Virus record (IMG/VR): IMGVR_UViG_3300032401_000690
Span: 1 to 64,000 of that record
Source of the DNA: a virus
Reading direction: 5' to 3' (one strand)
DNA: 64,000 nt
This document shows, piece by piece, positions 25,145-34,103 of this stretch. The position numbers and the translations under genes were made by a program. The notes below the pieces were generated by a model. It was given only the letters and a program-made list of their open reading frames with translations. It searched no databases and had not been told where the DNA came from. Within the stretch, counting starts at the first letter, position 1. Each line of letters opens with the position of its first letter.

Positions 25145-26206
25145 TTATTCAATTGTTTCAAATTTTATTAGTTGATCTTCAAAAGAAGTTAATCTTGTTT
25201 TAATCATTTTTTCAAATAACGAGATTACGTTGTTATCAAATTCTTCCTTATTAGAATAATTCAAAATAGTTTTTTCCATTTCATCATAAATGACTGGGTT
25301 AATATTGTCCTCTAACCAATTTTGAATATAATCAGCAACAACGTCAACCATCATATTTGGGTTATTGATCCAAATACCATTATCTTCTGTCATCCATTCT
25401 GGTTGTAGGTTAGGAACTAAACCAATCACAGGTATTCCCATCTTAAATGATTCCAATGGGAATGTCCCAAATCCACTTGTTTGGTCAATCCAAACTGAAC
25501 AGAAACTTTCTTTCATTGCATTTGCAAATTCAACTTCCGATAAACCTCTTAAATCTCTAAATGTGATCCAACGATATTGTGGGAATTTAGAATAAAAAGA
25601 TTTAATCATATTAACCGTATCTCTATGGTCTCTTGTATGAACTGAAATTACAGTTTTTGGTGGGAGTACTTGTTTTTCAAATACCTCAGAAATAACAGGT
25701 GAAATAACCTCAGATGAAATTCCTCTCATTACTGACTCAACATATTCCTTTTGTCTTTCTGATGTTGTGATACATTTGTAAAAACCTAATTTTGTCCAAG
25801 TATCACCAGGGTTTAAAGTTTCAAAGATGTGATCATATGCTTGACATAAAACAATTTTACCACAAGGTAATTTTGTTATTTGATCCATAACAAAACCATA
25901 AACTTCAGGGATGATTATAAGATCTTCAGGGGATATTGCCAAATTTGTTCCCTCAATTGCACTATGTGGTAAATGAGTCATATAGTCTTCAGACAACCAA
26001 CTACCAACACCGAAATAATCAGGTTTCTCATGCAAGATCATTGCATTATAACCATTTGTTTTTAGTGTCATTGCCATTTGATAAATGTATCTAACTGAAG
26101 CTTTTGCGTTACCTTTTGTGTCTTGCACCAAAAAGTAGATTCTTGATGATTTGTCCTTCATATTTTGAACGGACTTTTCAAGTTTTAATATTTGTTCTTG
26201 ATTCAT
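25145..26206 (-). CDS. GT-B glycosyltransferase (group 1-like)
   Basis: The 353-residue product has a Rossmann N-terminal domain (SRIYFLVQDTKGNAKASVRY...) and a C-terminal domain with VISVHTRDHRDTVNMIKSF, SFCSVWIDQTSGFGTFPLES, MGIPVIGLVPN. The last is the E-x(6)-G-x-P nucleotide-binding region of GT4-like enzymes (PLESFKMGIPVIGL). It lies directly upstream of a GT2 gene. The acceptor is unknown. Confidence 0.75.
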   Translation of the reverse strand: MNQEQILKLEKSVQNMKDKSSRIYFLVQDTKGNAKASVRYIYQMAMTLKTNGYNAMILHEKPDYFGVGSWLSEDYMTHLPHSAIEGTNLAISPEDLIIIPEVYGFVMDQITKLPCGKIVLCQAYDHIFETLNPGDTWTKLGFYKCITTSERQKEYVESVMRGISSEVISPVISEVFEKQVLPPKTVISVHTRDHRDTVNMIKSFYSKFPQYRWITFRDLRGLSEVEFANAMKESFCSVWIDQTSGFGTFPLESFKMGIPVIGLVPNLQPEWMTEDNGIWINNPNMMVDVVADYIQNWLEDNINPVIYDEMEKTILNYSNKEEFDNNVISLFEKMIKTRLTSFEDQLIKFETIE

Positions 26207-26210
26207 ATTG

Positions 26211-26471
26211 TTATAGTTTATTTATTATTTTCTTAATTAATAGTGTATTAAATGCCAATTTAAAGGGTAAAGGTAATTCACTTGAGTTCATTCCTAATTT
26301 TTCATCAATTTCGTCTGGATGTTCCATTACGATTTCTAACATAAATTTAACAGTTTCGTACTTCACCAAATGTATTTGATTATCCGTTTCACCCGATACT
26401 GGATCAATTGTTGTATAATCCTCAATAGCGTCTAAGTCAATGTAATAATGTTCGCCTAAAATTTTAAACAT
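26211..26471 (-). CDS. Hypothetical protein
   Basis: The 86-residue product (MFKILGEHYYIDLDAIEDYTTIDP...) has a beta N-terminus and a helical, hydrophobic C-terminus (LPFKLAFNTLLIKKIINKL). It is not recognised. It overlaps the following HAD-like gene by 8 bp in the same operon. Confidence 0.6.
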   Translation of the reverse strand: MFKILGEHYYIDLDAIEDYTTIDPVSGETDNQIHLVKYETVKFMLEIVMEHPDEIDEKLGMNSSELPLPFKLAFNTLLIKKIINKL

Positions 26472-27150
26472 ATTCTTTAATTTTTTTAATCAATTCCTCA
26501 AATTCAGATAACGATGAAATTTGATGTTCGGAATTTATTTGTTTATTGTAGTCAGTGTTAAATTTTATTACCATTTTATCTGACGGATGGTTTAATAATA
26601 AGTCAGGGTTTGCCGTAAGTAAAATGTCTACATTATCCCACATTGAATTTTTTGTTTGATTACTGTAAAAAAATACTTGTTCAACCAAACACCCAAATTT
26701 AGATAAGAAAAATAGTGATGAAGGTTTTGATCTACCAATCTCATCAGAAACAATTATGATATCGTTTTCTTCTCTTAAGTTGTGATATAATTCATTTAAA
26801 TAATTGAAGGTTGATGTTTCGGTGGATGAGGCATGACCAAATAATTCCATCGTATATTCCTCAAACATAAATGAATATAATTCTTCTTTTGATTGGAAAG
26901 AAAAATGTTTTTCCAAATCCAACGAATCAACATCACTTAACACTTCATATTTAAAATAATTAACATCCACATTTTCAGTTAGACCCAAAACCACTTCAGT
27001 ATCTCCCGAAAACGTTAATTCATATGTTTTATCTACAGAAATATACGCAAGAGAGTCCAATAAATGTTTTTCGTATAATTGTTTGAATTTACCAATGGTG
27101 TCTCTTAAAACACCATTAATCTCAATCCCTATTCTCTTTGTCATATTCAA
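26464..27150 (-). CDS. HAD-like protein with degenerate motif I
   Basis: The 228-residue product starts KRIGIEINGVLRDTIGKFKQ, which lines up with the HAD motif DxDGVLxDT but has Glu and Asn where the nucleophile and acid Asp are expected. IIIVSDEIGRSKPSSLFFLSK resembles motifs II and III, and MWDNVDILLTANPDLL resembles motif IV. Loss of the nucleophile suggests a non-catalytic or altered member. It overlaps the end of the phoH gene, so the two are probably translated together. Confidence 0.65.
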   Translation of the reverse strand: MNMTKRIGIEINGVLRDTIGKFKQLYEKHLLDSLAYISVDKTYELTFSGDTEVVLGLTENVDVNYFKYEVLSDVDSLDLEKHFSFQSKEELYSFMFEEYTMELFGHASSTETSTFNYLNELYHNLREENDIIIVSDEIGRSKPSSLFFLSKFGCLVEQVFFYSNQTKNSMWDNVDILLTANPDLLLNHPSDKMVIKFNTDYNKQINSEHQISSLSEFEELIKKIKEYV

Positions 27151-27865
27151 ATAATATTTTGGTGATTAATGGGTTTCTAACGTTCTTAGCGTCTCTAAAA
27201 TCGTAAACACCGATATCAGAAACATTCTTAAATTTTTGTATTGCGTCGTATAGTCCCGATTGTTTTTTATCTTTATATCTGTCCGTTTGTTCAAGATCTC
27301 CCGAAATAAAGAATTTACTGTTATAACCAATTCTTGTTAATAACAATTTCATTTGGTTAGGTGTTGAATTTTGTGCTTCCTCAAAAATAAGAATTGAGTT
27401 ATCAATATTCATTCCTCTCATATATGCCAAAGCAAATACCTCAATAATTTCAGCCTTCTTTAATTCTTCCCTTGCTTCTTTACCAATAATTTTATTTAAT
27501 AAATAATACGAGGGGAAGATATAAGGATCCAGTTTCTCTTCAAGATTTCCCGGTAATGATCCCAACTTTTCTTCAGCTTCAACTGCCGGTCTAACAATAA
27601 TAATTTTTTCATATGAATTGTTTGGATCCATTAATAAATCTACTGCCGCCTTCATTGCGATAAAACTTTTACCAACACCCGCAGGACCTGAAGCGACCGT
27701 AATTTGATTATTCTTTAAAATGTTATAATAATCTTCTTGGTGTTCAGATAAAAATTTGTTTTTTTGTTTTCGTTTAATTACCGAGTTAATGAAGTCCTTT
27801 CTTGAAAAGGGTTTAGAGTCTACGGTATCTGTGTTAATTGATGGATCTAATTTTTTTCTTGTCAT
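27122..27865 (-). CDS. phoH: PhoH-like ATPase
   Basis: The 247-residue product has the PhoH signature: HQEDYYNILKNN, the Walker A ASGPAGVGKSFIAMKAA, VRPAVEAEEKLGSLPG, EKLDPYIFPSYYLL, Walker B SILIFEEAQNSTPNQMK, and FISGDLEQTDRYKDKKSG-like sensor with SGLYDA. PhoH proteins are RNA-helicase-like ATPases common in marine and T4-like phages. Their phage role is still unclear. The 3' end overlaps the HAD-like gene. Confidence 0.92.
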   Translation of the reverse strand: MTRKKLDPSINTDTVDSKPFSRKDFINSVIKRKQKNKFLSEHQEDYYNILKNNQITVASGPAGVGKSFIAMKAAVDLLMDPNNSYEKIIIVRPAVEAEEKLGSLPGNLEEKLDPYIFPSYYLLNKIIGKEAREELKKAEIIEVFALAYMRGMNIDNSILIFEEAQNSTPNQMKLLLTRIGYNSKFFISGDLEQTDRYKDKKQSGLYDAIQKFKNVSDIGVYDFRDAKNVRNPLITKILFEYDKENRD

Positions 27866-27871
27866 ACTTAT

Positions 27872-28867
27872 TTATTTTTGTGTGTTAGTATTTAGTTTAG
27901 TCATCCACCCATCAATCATATCATCCATTAAAGTTTCAAATGAATATTCAGGACTCCATCCTAATGTCGTTCTTATTTTTGTTGAGTCTCCCTTTAAATA
28001 TTTTAACTCTTCAGCTCTTAAAAATTTTTCATTTTGAGAAACATATTTTGTGTAATCTAAATCTAATTTTTTAAAAACGTATTCAACCATTTCCCTCACT
28101 GAATGAGTTGTCATTGTTGATACAACAAAATCATCGGGTTGGGTATGATTGGTCATCATATGTATTGCTTTAACATAATCTTTAGAATGCCCCCAATCAC
28201 GATAAGAATCCATATTCCCCAATTCCAATTTATTTGATAGACCAAGTTTAATTTCAACGGCAGTTTTAACAACTTTGTTTGTTACAAAATTAGATGCTCT
28301 TCTAGGTGATTCGTGATTAAACAATATTCCGTTACAAGCGTGTAACCCATATGCATTTCTATAATTTCTAACAATATTATAAGCAAAAACTTTTGAACAT
28401 CCGTAAGGACTAACAGGAGTCATAGGTGTTGTTTCTCTTTGGAAACCGTCCTCATCAACTGAATTACCAAACATTTCTGAAGAACTCGCTTGATAAAATT
28501 TAGCGTTAGGACAAGATCTTCTATATGCTTCTAATATATTTAAAACTCCTATTGCGTTTGTTTGTACGGTAAATTGTGGTATATCAAAACTAATTCTAAC
28601 GTGACTTTGTGCTGCTAAATTATAAATTTCATCAGGTTGTATAATATCCAATAATTTTTCTAAACCTCCCTGATCTAATAAATCACCATAATGAATATTT
28701 AAATTATTCCTAACGTCTTCGGTAAATCTACTTTGTTGGGACTCAACCGTTGAATTCCTTCTTATAATTCCGTGTACTTCATATCCAAGATCAAGTAAAT
28801 ATTCGGCCAAATATGATCCATCTTGTCCATTAATTCCTGTTATAAAAGCTTTTTTTTGTTTGCTCAT
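27872..28867 (-). CDS. gmd: GDP-mannose 4,6-dehydratase
   Basis: The 331-residue product is a short-chain dehydrogenase with the NADP site FITGINGQDGSYLAEYLL, GIIRRNST, EIYNLAAQSHVRISFDIP, the catalytic Ser/Tyr/Lys region QASSSEMFGN and SPYGCSKVFAY, FNHESPRRASNFVTNKV, and SYRDWGHSKDYVKA. All are characteristic of Gmd. It converts GDP-mannose to GDP-4-keto-6-deoxymannose, the precursor of GDP-fucose, GDP-rhamnose and GDP-perosamine. No Fcl/GDP-fucose synthase is seen in the window, so the host or another part of the genome must supply it if GDP-fucose is the product. Fucosyltransferase-like genes follow in the same direction. Confidence 0.95.
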   Translation of the reverse strand: MSKQKKAFITGINGQDGSYLAEYLLDLGYEVHGIIRRNSTVESQQSRFTEDVRNNLNIHYGDLLDQGGLEKLLDIIQPDEIYNLAAQSHVRISFDIPQFTVQTNAIGVLNILEAYRRSCPNAKFYQASSSEMFGNSVDEDGFQRETTPMTPVSPYGCSKVFAYNIVRNYRNAYGLHACNGILFNHESPRRASNFVTNKVVKTAVEIKLGLSNKLELGNMDSYRDWGHSKDYVKAIHMMTNHTQPDDFVVSTMTTHSVREMVEYVFKKLDLDYTKYVSQNEKFLRAEELKYLKGDSTKIRTTLGWSPEYSFETLMDDMIDGWMTKLNTNTQK

Positions 28868-28881
28868 TTTTATTTATTTTA

Positions 28882-29490
28882 TTATTTATTTGATGTTTTA
28901 AAAATATCCATTTGTGTTAAATCAGGCCAATCAATTACTGACCATTTTCTTGGCGGTGTATCTATTGCTAATTGTAATTTTTCTAAACCTAATTGTGCGG
29001 TTTCAGGTGTCATATAATAATGAAAACCAATAGTATTAATATTTTGATCTCTCCAAGGAGTATCGGGTAATCTACCGTCATATGACATTTTTTTTAAGGT
29101 AAAATAATCGTCTTCATTATCAAGTAAAATAATCCCACCTCTACCTAATGAAAGATGTTTTTGGTATTGGAAACTGATACACATAAATGTATTTGATATG
29201 TAACTATCTTTTCTCCAAAGAACTGCGGCATCAATAATTCTTTTATCTCCGTAATTTAATGTGTAATAATCTTCCCATTCTTCATCTCTCCATTCTCGGT
29301 CTAAACCCATTTTTTCCGATAAGAATGGAACAGATAAATAAGTCCTTTTAGGGACATTTATTTTAGTTTCTTTAGTATACCTTAAACACAATTCAATTCC
29401 GTGAGTACAACTATCAACCGCCACGGCGTATTTTGATCCAAAAAAATTCGCAATTAACTCTTCAAAATTTTTAATTGACTGAAACGACAT
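28882..29490 (-). CDS. Short DegT/DnrJ-like PLP-dependent protein
   Basis: The 202-residue product reads FEELIANFFGSKYAVAVDSCTHGIELCLRY, the N-terminus of sugar aminotransferases, and has ISFQYQKHLSLGRGGIILLDN, the PLP-lysine region (Lys in QYQKHL). The C-terminus GFHYYMTPETAQLGLEKLQL also fits. Full-length DegT enzymes have about 370 residues, so most of the small domain and an internal part are missing. It may be a compact variant or a reduced enzyme. Beside Gmd, a GDP-perosamine-type 4-amination is the obvious guess. Confidence 0.7.
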   Translation of the reverse strand: MSFQSIKNFEELIANFFGSKYAVAVDSCTHGIELCLRYTKETKINVPKRTYLSVPFLSEKMGLDREWRDEEWEDYYTLNYGDKRIIDAAVLWRKDSYISNTFMCISFQYQKHLSLGRGGIILLDNEDDYFTLKKMSYDGRLPDTPWRDQNINTIGFHYYMTPETAQLGLEKLQLAIDTPPRKWSVIDWPDLTQMDIFKTSNK

Positions 29491-29509
29491 AATATTTCAT
29501 TTTTAATTT

Positions 29510-30313
29510 TTATTTACCCTCAATAAAGGTTTTAAAAATGTAGTCCTCGGCAAGAGAAAAGTCAATTGATCTTTTAAAGTTATCATTTACCGAATCCATT
29601 TTACTATAATATAATTCAAATGATAAATCTTCAATTTTAAATTTATTATCTAACATTATTATCCCATTAGTATTAAAATAATCACCAATATTACTAATAC
29701 CATAATAAATTGGAATCGTTCCTGTCATAAAACAATCTGTAATTTTTTCCGTAAACATATTTGAATATGTTGCGTTCTCCATTGCAAATGAAAAACAATA
29801 ATCTTTTAACCCATCTTCTTTATTATTTATGGGGTTATAACCTCTACCAAAATGATCACAGTCTTTAGAAAATTTATGAATCATTTGTTGTCTATAAATG
29901 TGTTCCGAACACATAGTTTTGTTTGATGCAATCATAGAAACCAATTTAGTTTTTGGATATATTTCACCGTGGGAAAAATATGATTTACCACTACATAATG
30001 TCAATTCAAAAATATCTGATAATTTTGATAATTCAACGTCGTGAGTAAAAACTTTTATAAATTTATTTTTTAATGTATTAATATTTTTTGAACACCAATC
30101 ATATAAATGTGGTATTATCGTTTTTGATTCACATAACCACCCATAATTTTTAGTTTGATGATTAAATGGTGAGTGTAAACCATTATCGATATGTATTGAT
30201 ATTGAAGCTGATCCGTCTTTAATCCACTCAATAAATTTTGGGGGTAAATCGTTTGTTGAGATACTATGTTGGAAACCTCCACCTATCATATTAATTTTTA
30301 CTCTGTCAATCAT
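29510..30313 (-). CDS. Family 10 fucosyltransferase-like glycosyltransferase
   Basis: The 267-residue product carries the GT10 signature in its C-terminal half: DYCFSFAMENATYSNMFTEK then ITDCFMTGTIPIYYG. This matches the alpha-1,3-fucosyltransferase pattern FxxxxENxxxxxYxTEK...AxxxGxxPxYxG. The N-terminal half (MIDRVKINMIGGGF...) is divergent. The predicted donor is GDP-fucose, in line with the nearby gmd. The acceptor is unknown. It abuts the next gene with a 4-bp overlap. Confidence 0.82.
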   Translation of the reverse strand: MIDRVKINMIGGGFQHSISTNDLPPKFIEWIKDGSASISIHIDNGLHSPFNHQTKNYGWLCESKTIIPHLYDWCSKNINTLKNKFIKVFTHDVELSKLSDIFELTLCSGKSYFSHGEIYPKTKLVSMIASNKTMCSEHIYRQQMIHKFSKDCDHFGRGYNPINNKEDGLKDYCFSFAMENATYSNMFTEKITDCFMTGTIPIYYGISNIGDYFNTNGIIMLDNKFKIEDLSFELYYSKMDSVNDNFKRSIDFSLAEDYIFKTFIEGK

Positions 30314-31131
30314 ATTCTATAAACCTTTTTAATGTTTTCAGATAAAATAACAGAAGTTAATGATAATGATGATACATCTGCTTTTAGTAGATAATTGCAT
30401 TTAGATAATGTTAAAATTTCTAATAGACATTCTAACCCCATACGATACATATGATGTTCTCCACCATTTTTGTATCTATCATATGGATTTAAATTAGGTG
30501 AGTTTGAATCAGCTCTAGACATTCCATCATGATAAATGATGGGAATTGAAATATTTTCTTTTAATGTTTCAATGATTGAACCATCATCAGTGGATAAAAA
30601 AATTTGTTTAATATCATTATTATTTGATAAAATTTGATTAATTTTTTTAATGTAACTATTTAAAGGTGAAACCCTATGGTTATGTACCATGTCAGTTAAC
30701 CTAACTTGAACACCAAGCGTTATTTTATTTTCTAAATTATTCTGGTAGTATTCGTTTATTTTTTCAACTATGTAAGGTTTTATTTGAAATGAGTCATAGA
30801 ATTTTTTTTTTAAATCAATGAAAATTTCTGTGTTTATAAAAGCATCTTTATTTTCATAACTAAGTACTGATGGTGTATAAAAATTCATGTTTTTATAATC
30901 TTCTGTTAGTGTTGTTTGGTTAAAATAGTATTCCCAACAATTTTTAGTACTATAAATAGTAGGTCCTTTTTCAGTACACACACAATCATTTGTTTCCATA
31001 TCAACAAATAATCTATCGTCATCGCTTAAATAGGTAAGTGCGTTTAAAATAATAAAGATGTTACCAGCAAACTCAACTCCAGCAAATTCGTTTTCTGGTG
31101 ATATTTTTTCAAAAGTAAATTTATAATTCAT
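30310..31131 (-). CDS. Fucosyltransferase-like GT-B protein (NodZ/GT23-like)
   Basis: The 273-residue product has LGVQVRLTDMVHNHRVSPL, IKQIFLSTDDGSIIETL, and YRMGLECLLEILTLSKCNYL followed by KADVSSLSL. The R-x-x-D motif, S-T-D and late L-x-x-L-x-L-S-x-C order resembles NodZ/GT23 and O-fucosyltransferase-type enzymes that use GDP-fucose. Similarity is weaker than for the GT10 and GT11 neighbours, so the family is tentative. Confidence 0.6.
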   Translation of the reverse strand: MNYKFTFEKISPENEFAGVEFAGNIFIILNALTYLSDDDRLFVDMETNDCVCTEKGPTIYSTKNCWEYYFNQTTLTEDYKNMNFYTPSVLSYENKDAFINTEIFIDLKKKFYDSFQIKPYIVEKINEYYQNNLENKITLGVQVRLTDMVHNHRVSPLNSYIKKINQILSNNNDIKQIFLSTDDGSIIETLKENISIPIIYHDGMSRADSNSPNLNPYDRYKNGGEHHMYRMGLECLLEILTLSKCNYLLKADVSSLSLTSVILSENIKKVYRI

Positions 31132-31648
31132 CGTAACCTAATTTTTTAGCGTTTTCAATTATTTTTATTGGATTTATTTTTTTAACCAAAATAGCTGGGT
31201 TACCCTTATAAACACCCCATTCTTCGGTGTCTCCAATCAGTAAACTTCCGGAGGTTAATAACACGCCTTTTCTAAGTATTGATCCTGGTAAAACAATTGC
31301 ATTTGTCCCAATATTTGAAAATTCCTCCATTACAACAGGTTCAATAATTTGAGTTCCTTTTAATTCATTTGGGATCATTGCTCCAAATAACCCACTATCA
31401 TCAAATCTATCTGACCCACAAATAATTCTAGCTCCGGCCATTATATTATTAAATCCTTTTGCGGTAAAATAACTATTTTTACCACCAATAATTGTTACGT
31501 ATGGGCTTATATGAACATAATCGCCAATAGTAACATTTGTTGAACAATAAACCCCTTTATCAATTGCCACGTGCGAACCGATTATTGTCAAATCTTGTTT
31601 TGACACTACATCATCGTGAACAACAATATCTTTACCGATTATTTTCAT
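31121..31648 (-). CDS. Hexapeptide-repeat acyltransferase (left-handed beta-helix)
   Basis: The 175-residue product shows hexapeptide turns throughout: IIGKDIVVHDDVV, IIGSHVAIDKGVY, NVTIGDYVHISPYVTI, and later EFSNIGTNAIVLPGSILRKGVLL and GVYKGNPAILVKK. The last is the conserved G-x-P-A-k end of sugar O/N-acetyltransferases. It probably acetylates a sugar of the glycan assembled by this cluster. It overlaps the next gene by 11 bp. Confidence 0.85.
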   Translation of the reverse strand: MKIIGKDIVVHDDVVSKQDLTIIGSHVAIDKGVYCSTNVTIGDYVHISPYVTIIGGKNSYFTAKGFNNIMAGARIICGSDRFDDSGLFGAMIPNELKGTQIIEPVVMEEFSNIGTNAIVLPGSILRKGVLLTSGSLLIGDTEEWGVYKGNPAILVKKINPIKIIENAKKLGYDEL

Positions 31649-32259
31649 TATAATAAATCGTTAAATTTAGAATTAATCATTTCATCAATGTTAATCTCAT
31701 TTGATTTTGTTTTAAACATGCCAGAGTTTAAGTGAATATTATCAATTGAATAATAATTATCGTAGTTGTTCATGTCACTAACAATGAAATAAAAAAGTGT
31801 TTTAAATTCAAAATTTTTAATTTTAGACATTTTTTCTAATTTGTCATTAAATAATTGTGTGATTATATTTCTTTCATTTTTGGTTTTATAGCTCATGGCT
31901 CCATTTCCTTGTATACCATTATTAGACCCTGAAGGTATTGGACCCCAAACACCTACTTTATACCCTGAATTTATAAAGTGGTCTAAAAATAAACAATATC
32001 TATCAACACATTCTATAACAACATCTTCATATGTTCTATTATTATTATCGGCAACAAATCCTAAATGACACCTAGCATCAATTTCACCAAAAGAAAAGAA
32101 TATATAATCCGAATTTTTGTTGATTGGGTTAGACAATAAAAAACTATCTATTTGTGAAATTTTTTTTATGTTTTGATATGCCGTTGGTGCCGTCAACCAC
32201 AATTTAACATATGAATCATTAAATGATTGTACGTGGCTATCACCTACTAAATAAATCAT
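31648..32259 (-). CDS. SGNH/GDSL-like hydrolase or acyl-esterase
   Basis: The 203-residue product begins MIYLVGDSHVQSFN, with GDSH as block I and Ser as candidate nucleophile. IFFSFGEIDARCH corresponds to the G-x-x-D/N block, and SIDNIHLNSG holds the D-x-x-H(L) dyad. Together these form an SGNH fold usually acting on acyl groups of glycans. It directly follows the acetyltransferase, so it could trim or transfer O-acetyl groups. Confidence 0.72.
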   Translation of the reverse strand: MIYLVGDSHVQSFNDSYVKLWLTAPTAYQNIKKISQIDSFLLSNPINKNSDYIFFSFGEIDARCHLGFVADNNNRTYEDVVIECVDRYCLFLDHFINSGYKVGVWGPIPSGSNNGIQGNGAMSYKTKNERNIITQLFNDKLEKMSKIKNFEFKTLFYFIVSDMNNYDNYYSIDNIHLNSGMFKTKSNEINIDEMINSKFNDLL

Positions 32260-32284
32260 AATTTTTTTTATTTTTTTTTATTTT

Positions 32285-32887
32285 TTATTTACCCCAAGAT
32301 TCCCATACAAATGGATAATCAAAATTTATTTTAAATCCATTATCCAATAAATTATTACGGATTTTTTCTCTTCTTTCTATATCCCCCTCAATCCCCAAAT
32401 GAAATTGTATTTGTATGTTTTTAAATTTGTTAATCGACCCTGTTAATATCATATTTTCTAAAAGTGGGTATTCATCACCTTCAATATTAATCTGTATAAG
32501 ATCAACGTATTCTAAACCAAAATTATTTAGGATAGTATCAATGGTATTAAATTTAACATTTATCCCATTCCCATTAATTAAATTAGATGAACTACCATCT
32601 CCTCCCATATAAATAATACCATCTTTATCTTCAATTCCAACACCAACATTTAATAATCTAACTTTGGAGTTATTCTCAAATTTGGAGACCATACCACCAT
32701 AAAAACTATGAACAGGTTCTAAAATATAAACGTTTGGGTTATATTTTTCAATCATTTGTTGAGCCCAAACACCAGTGTATCCACCCAAATCCATAATGAT
32801 TGAGTTTTCATTTAAATCATATGTTATGTTATGGGTATAATCTCCCCTATCATTAAACCATCTACCTATCTCATTACTATTACTCAT
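32285..32887 (-). CDS. FkbM-family methyltransferase
   Basis: The 200-residue product has a SAM-binding start IIMDLGGYTGVWAQQM, NVYILEPVHSFY, VRLLNVGVGIED, and YVDLIQINIEGDEYPLLENM followed by QIQFHLG. The I-x-I-E-G-x-E block is the FkbM signature. These enzymes O-methylate sugars. The start overlaps the cupin gene by 8 bp. Confidence 0.85.
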   Translation of the reverse strand: MSNSNEIGRWFNDRGDYTHNITYDLNENSIIMDLGGYTGVWAQQMIEKYNPNVYILEPVHSFYGGMVSKFENNSKVRLLNVGVGIEDKDGIIYMGGDGSSSNLINGNGINVKFNTIDTILNNFGLEYVDLIQINIEGDEYPLLENMILTGSINKFKNIQIQFHLGIEGDIERREKIRNNLLDNGFKINFDYPFVWESWGK

Positions 32888-33299
32888 TTGTTATAAATTT
32901 TTTATCAAGTGATTGACCCTCATATGGTCCTGTTTTATATTCATAAACAATCGTATCTTCCTCAAGTATTTCATATGTGTGACCACCATAAAGGGTAAAA
33001 CTCGCATCTCCAGCATATAAAATTGGAGTTGCTATAATTTGATCATCAATATCAAACAAAATACATTTAACACTACCTTTAATAACAACCCAAGATTCTT
33101 GAGCTATTTGTTCCGCATAGTGCCTATCTTTAGTAATATGTTTATGTGGTGGAAATGTTTTATCTTTTTCCATCTTTAATGTTGCACATTGAATAAAATT
33201 ATTTTCAGGTATAACTTCTGTTCTACCATTAATATCATCCAATCTATTAATTACGTGTAATAGTTTTTTTGTTTCTACTTTTGAGTATATTTTTTCCAT
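32880..33299 (-). CDS. Cupin-fold protein (WbuC-like)
   Basis: The 139-residue product has a cupin core: PPHKHITKDRHYAEQIAQESWVVIKGSVKCILFDIDD, then GDASFTLYGGHTYEILEEDTIVYEYKTGPY. The histidines in PPHKH and GGHTYE would line a metal site. Small cupins of the WbuC kind occur in polysaccharide clusters. The reaction is unknown. Confidence 0.72.
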   Translation of the reverse strand: MEKIYSKVETKKLLHVINRLDDINGRTEVIPENNFIQCATLKMEKDKTFPPHKHITKDRHYAEQIAQESWVVIKGSVKCILFDIDDQIIATPILYAGDASFTLYGGHTYEILEEDTIVYEYKTGPYEGQSLDKKFITNE

Positions 33300-33302
33300 C
33301 TT

Positions 33303-34103
33303 TTAAATTTTAATCCAACTCTCAGGTATTATATCGTTGGTGTTATGTTGTATGTTTGATCCAAACCATTTTTTTGGTCCAACCACTATTTTATTATCAT
33401 TATTATTTAACCATGCTCCCCACCAAGAAAATGATGAATTAGATATTATATTATTATTACATAACGACATTAAATATAACTCAATGTAATCTTTTTCATT
33501 TTCAATGTAAATAATATTATCTAAAATTAGATTGTCTTTACACCATTGAATGTCGTCACTAAAAACAATAAAAATATCAGTTTTATCATTTAACATTTTA
33601 ATACTTTTTTTGTAATATTCTATAGATTGTGTTGGGTGATGATTTGGATAATTAATATAATCACCTCTCCTAACGTGGATACTGGTCGTTTTTTTATTTT
33701 GGTCAAAATTGTATTTTTTTTGTATATAATCTTCAGGTATAAAATTAAAATCTAAAAATTCTAAAATTGATTCTCTATTATGTTTGAAATATTTTTCACT
33801 TTGGAAAAACCCATCAATTTGTATATCCCCATTTATTAATGGGGTGTCAACGTATTCAAATGGATACACTCTTAAGGGAATACTTTTAGTGATTGGTGAT
33901 GTTATAATATTTTTAAATAATTTTAAATATTCGTGACTATAATCCAAAATAGGGTTATGGGTTTTATCTGAATTCAAATAATTTAAATGTGTAATAAGAT
34001 TAGGAAAACTACATTCAGTATTATTATCTATTGATAACGATTTTGTCGCCGCAATTTGAAATAGCACATTACCTATGCCTCCTTTTAAATTACAATAAAT
34101 CAT
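33303..34103 (-). CDS. Family 11 fucosyltransferase (alpha-1,2-fucosyltransferase-like)
   Basis: The 266-residue product has the full GT11 signature: MIYCNLKGGIGNVLFQIAAT, DGFFQSEKYF, SIHVRRGDYINYP, IFIVFSDDIQWCK and NIISNSSFSWWGAWLN. Length is close to the ~280-300 typical. It transfers fucose from GDP-fucose to a galactose-type acceptor in alpha-1,2 linkage in characterised relatives. With gmd and the GT10-like gene it points to a fucosylated glycan. Confidence 0.92.
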   Translation of the reverse strand: MIYCNLKGGIGNVLFQIAATKSLSIDNNTECSFPNLITHLNYLNSDKTHNPILDYSHEYLKLFKNIITSPITKSIPLRVYPFEYVDTPLINGDIQIDGFFQSEKYFKHNRESILEFLDFNFIPEDYIQKKYNFDQNKKTTSIHVRRGDYINYPNHHPTQSIEYYKKSIKMLNDKTDIFIVFSDDIQWCKDNLILDNIIYIENEKDYIELYLMSLCNNNIISNSSFSWWGAWLNNNDNKIVVGPKKWFGSNIQHNTNDIIPESWIKI

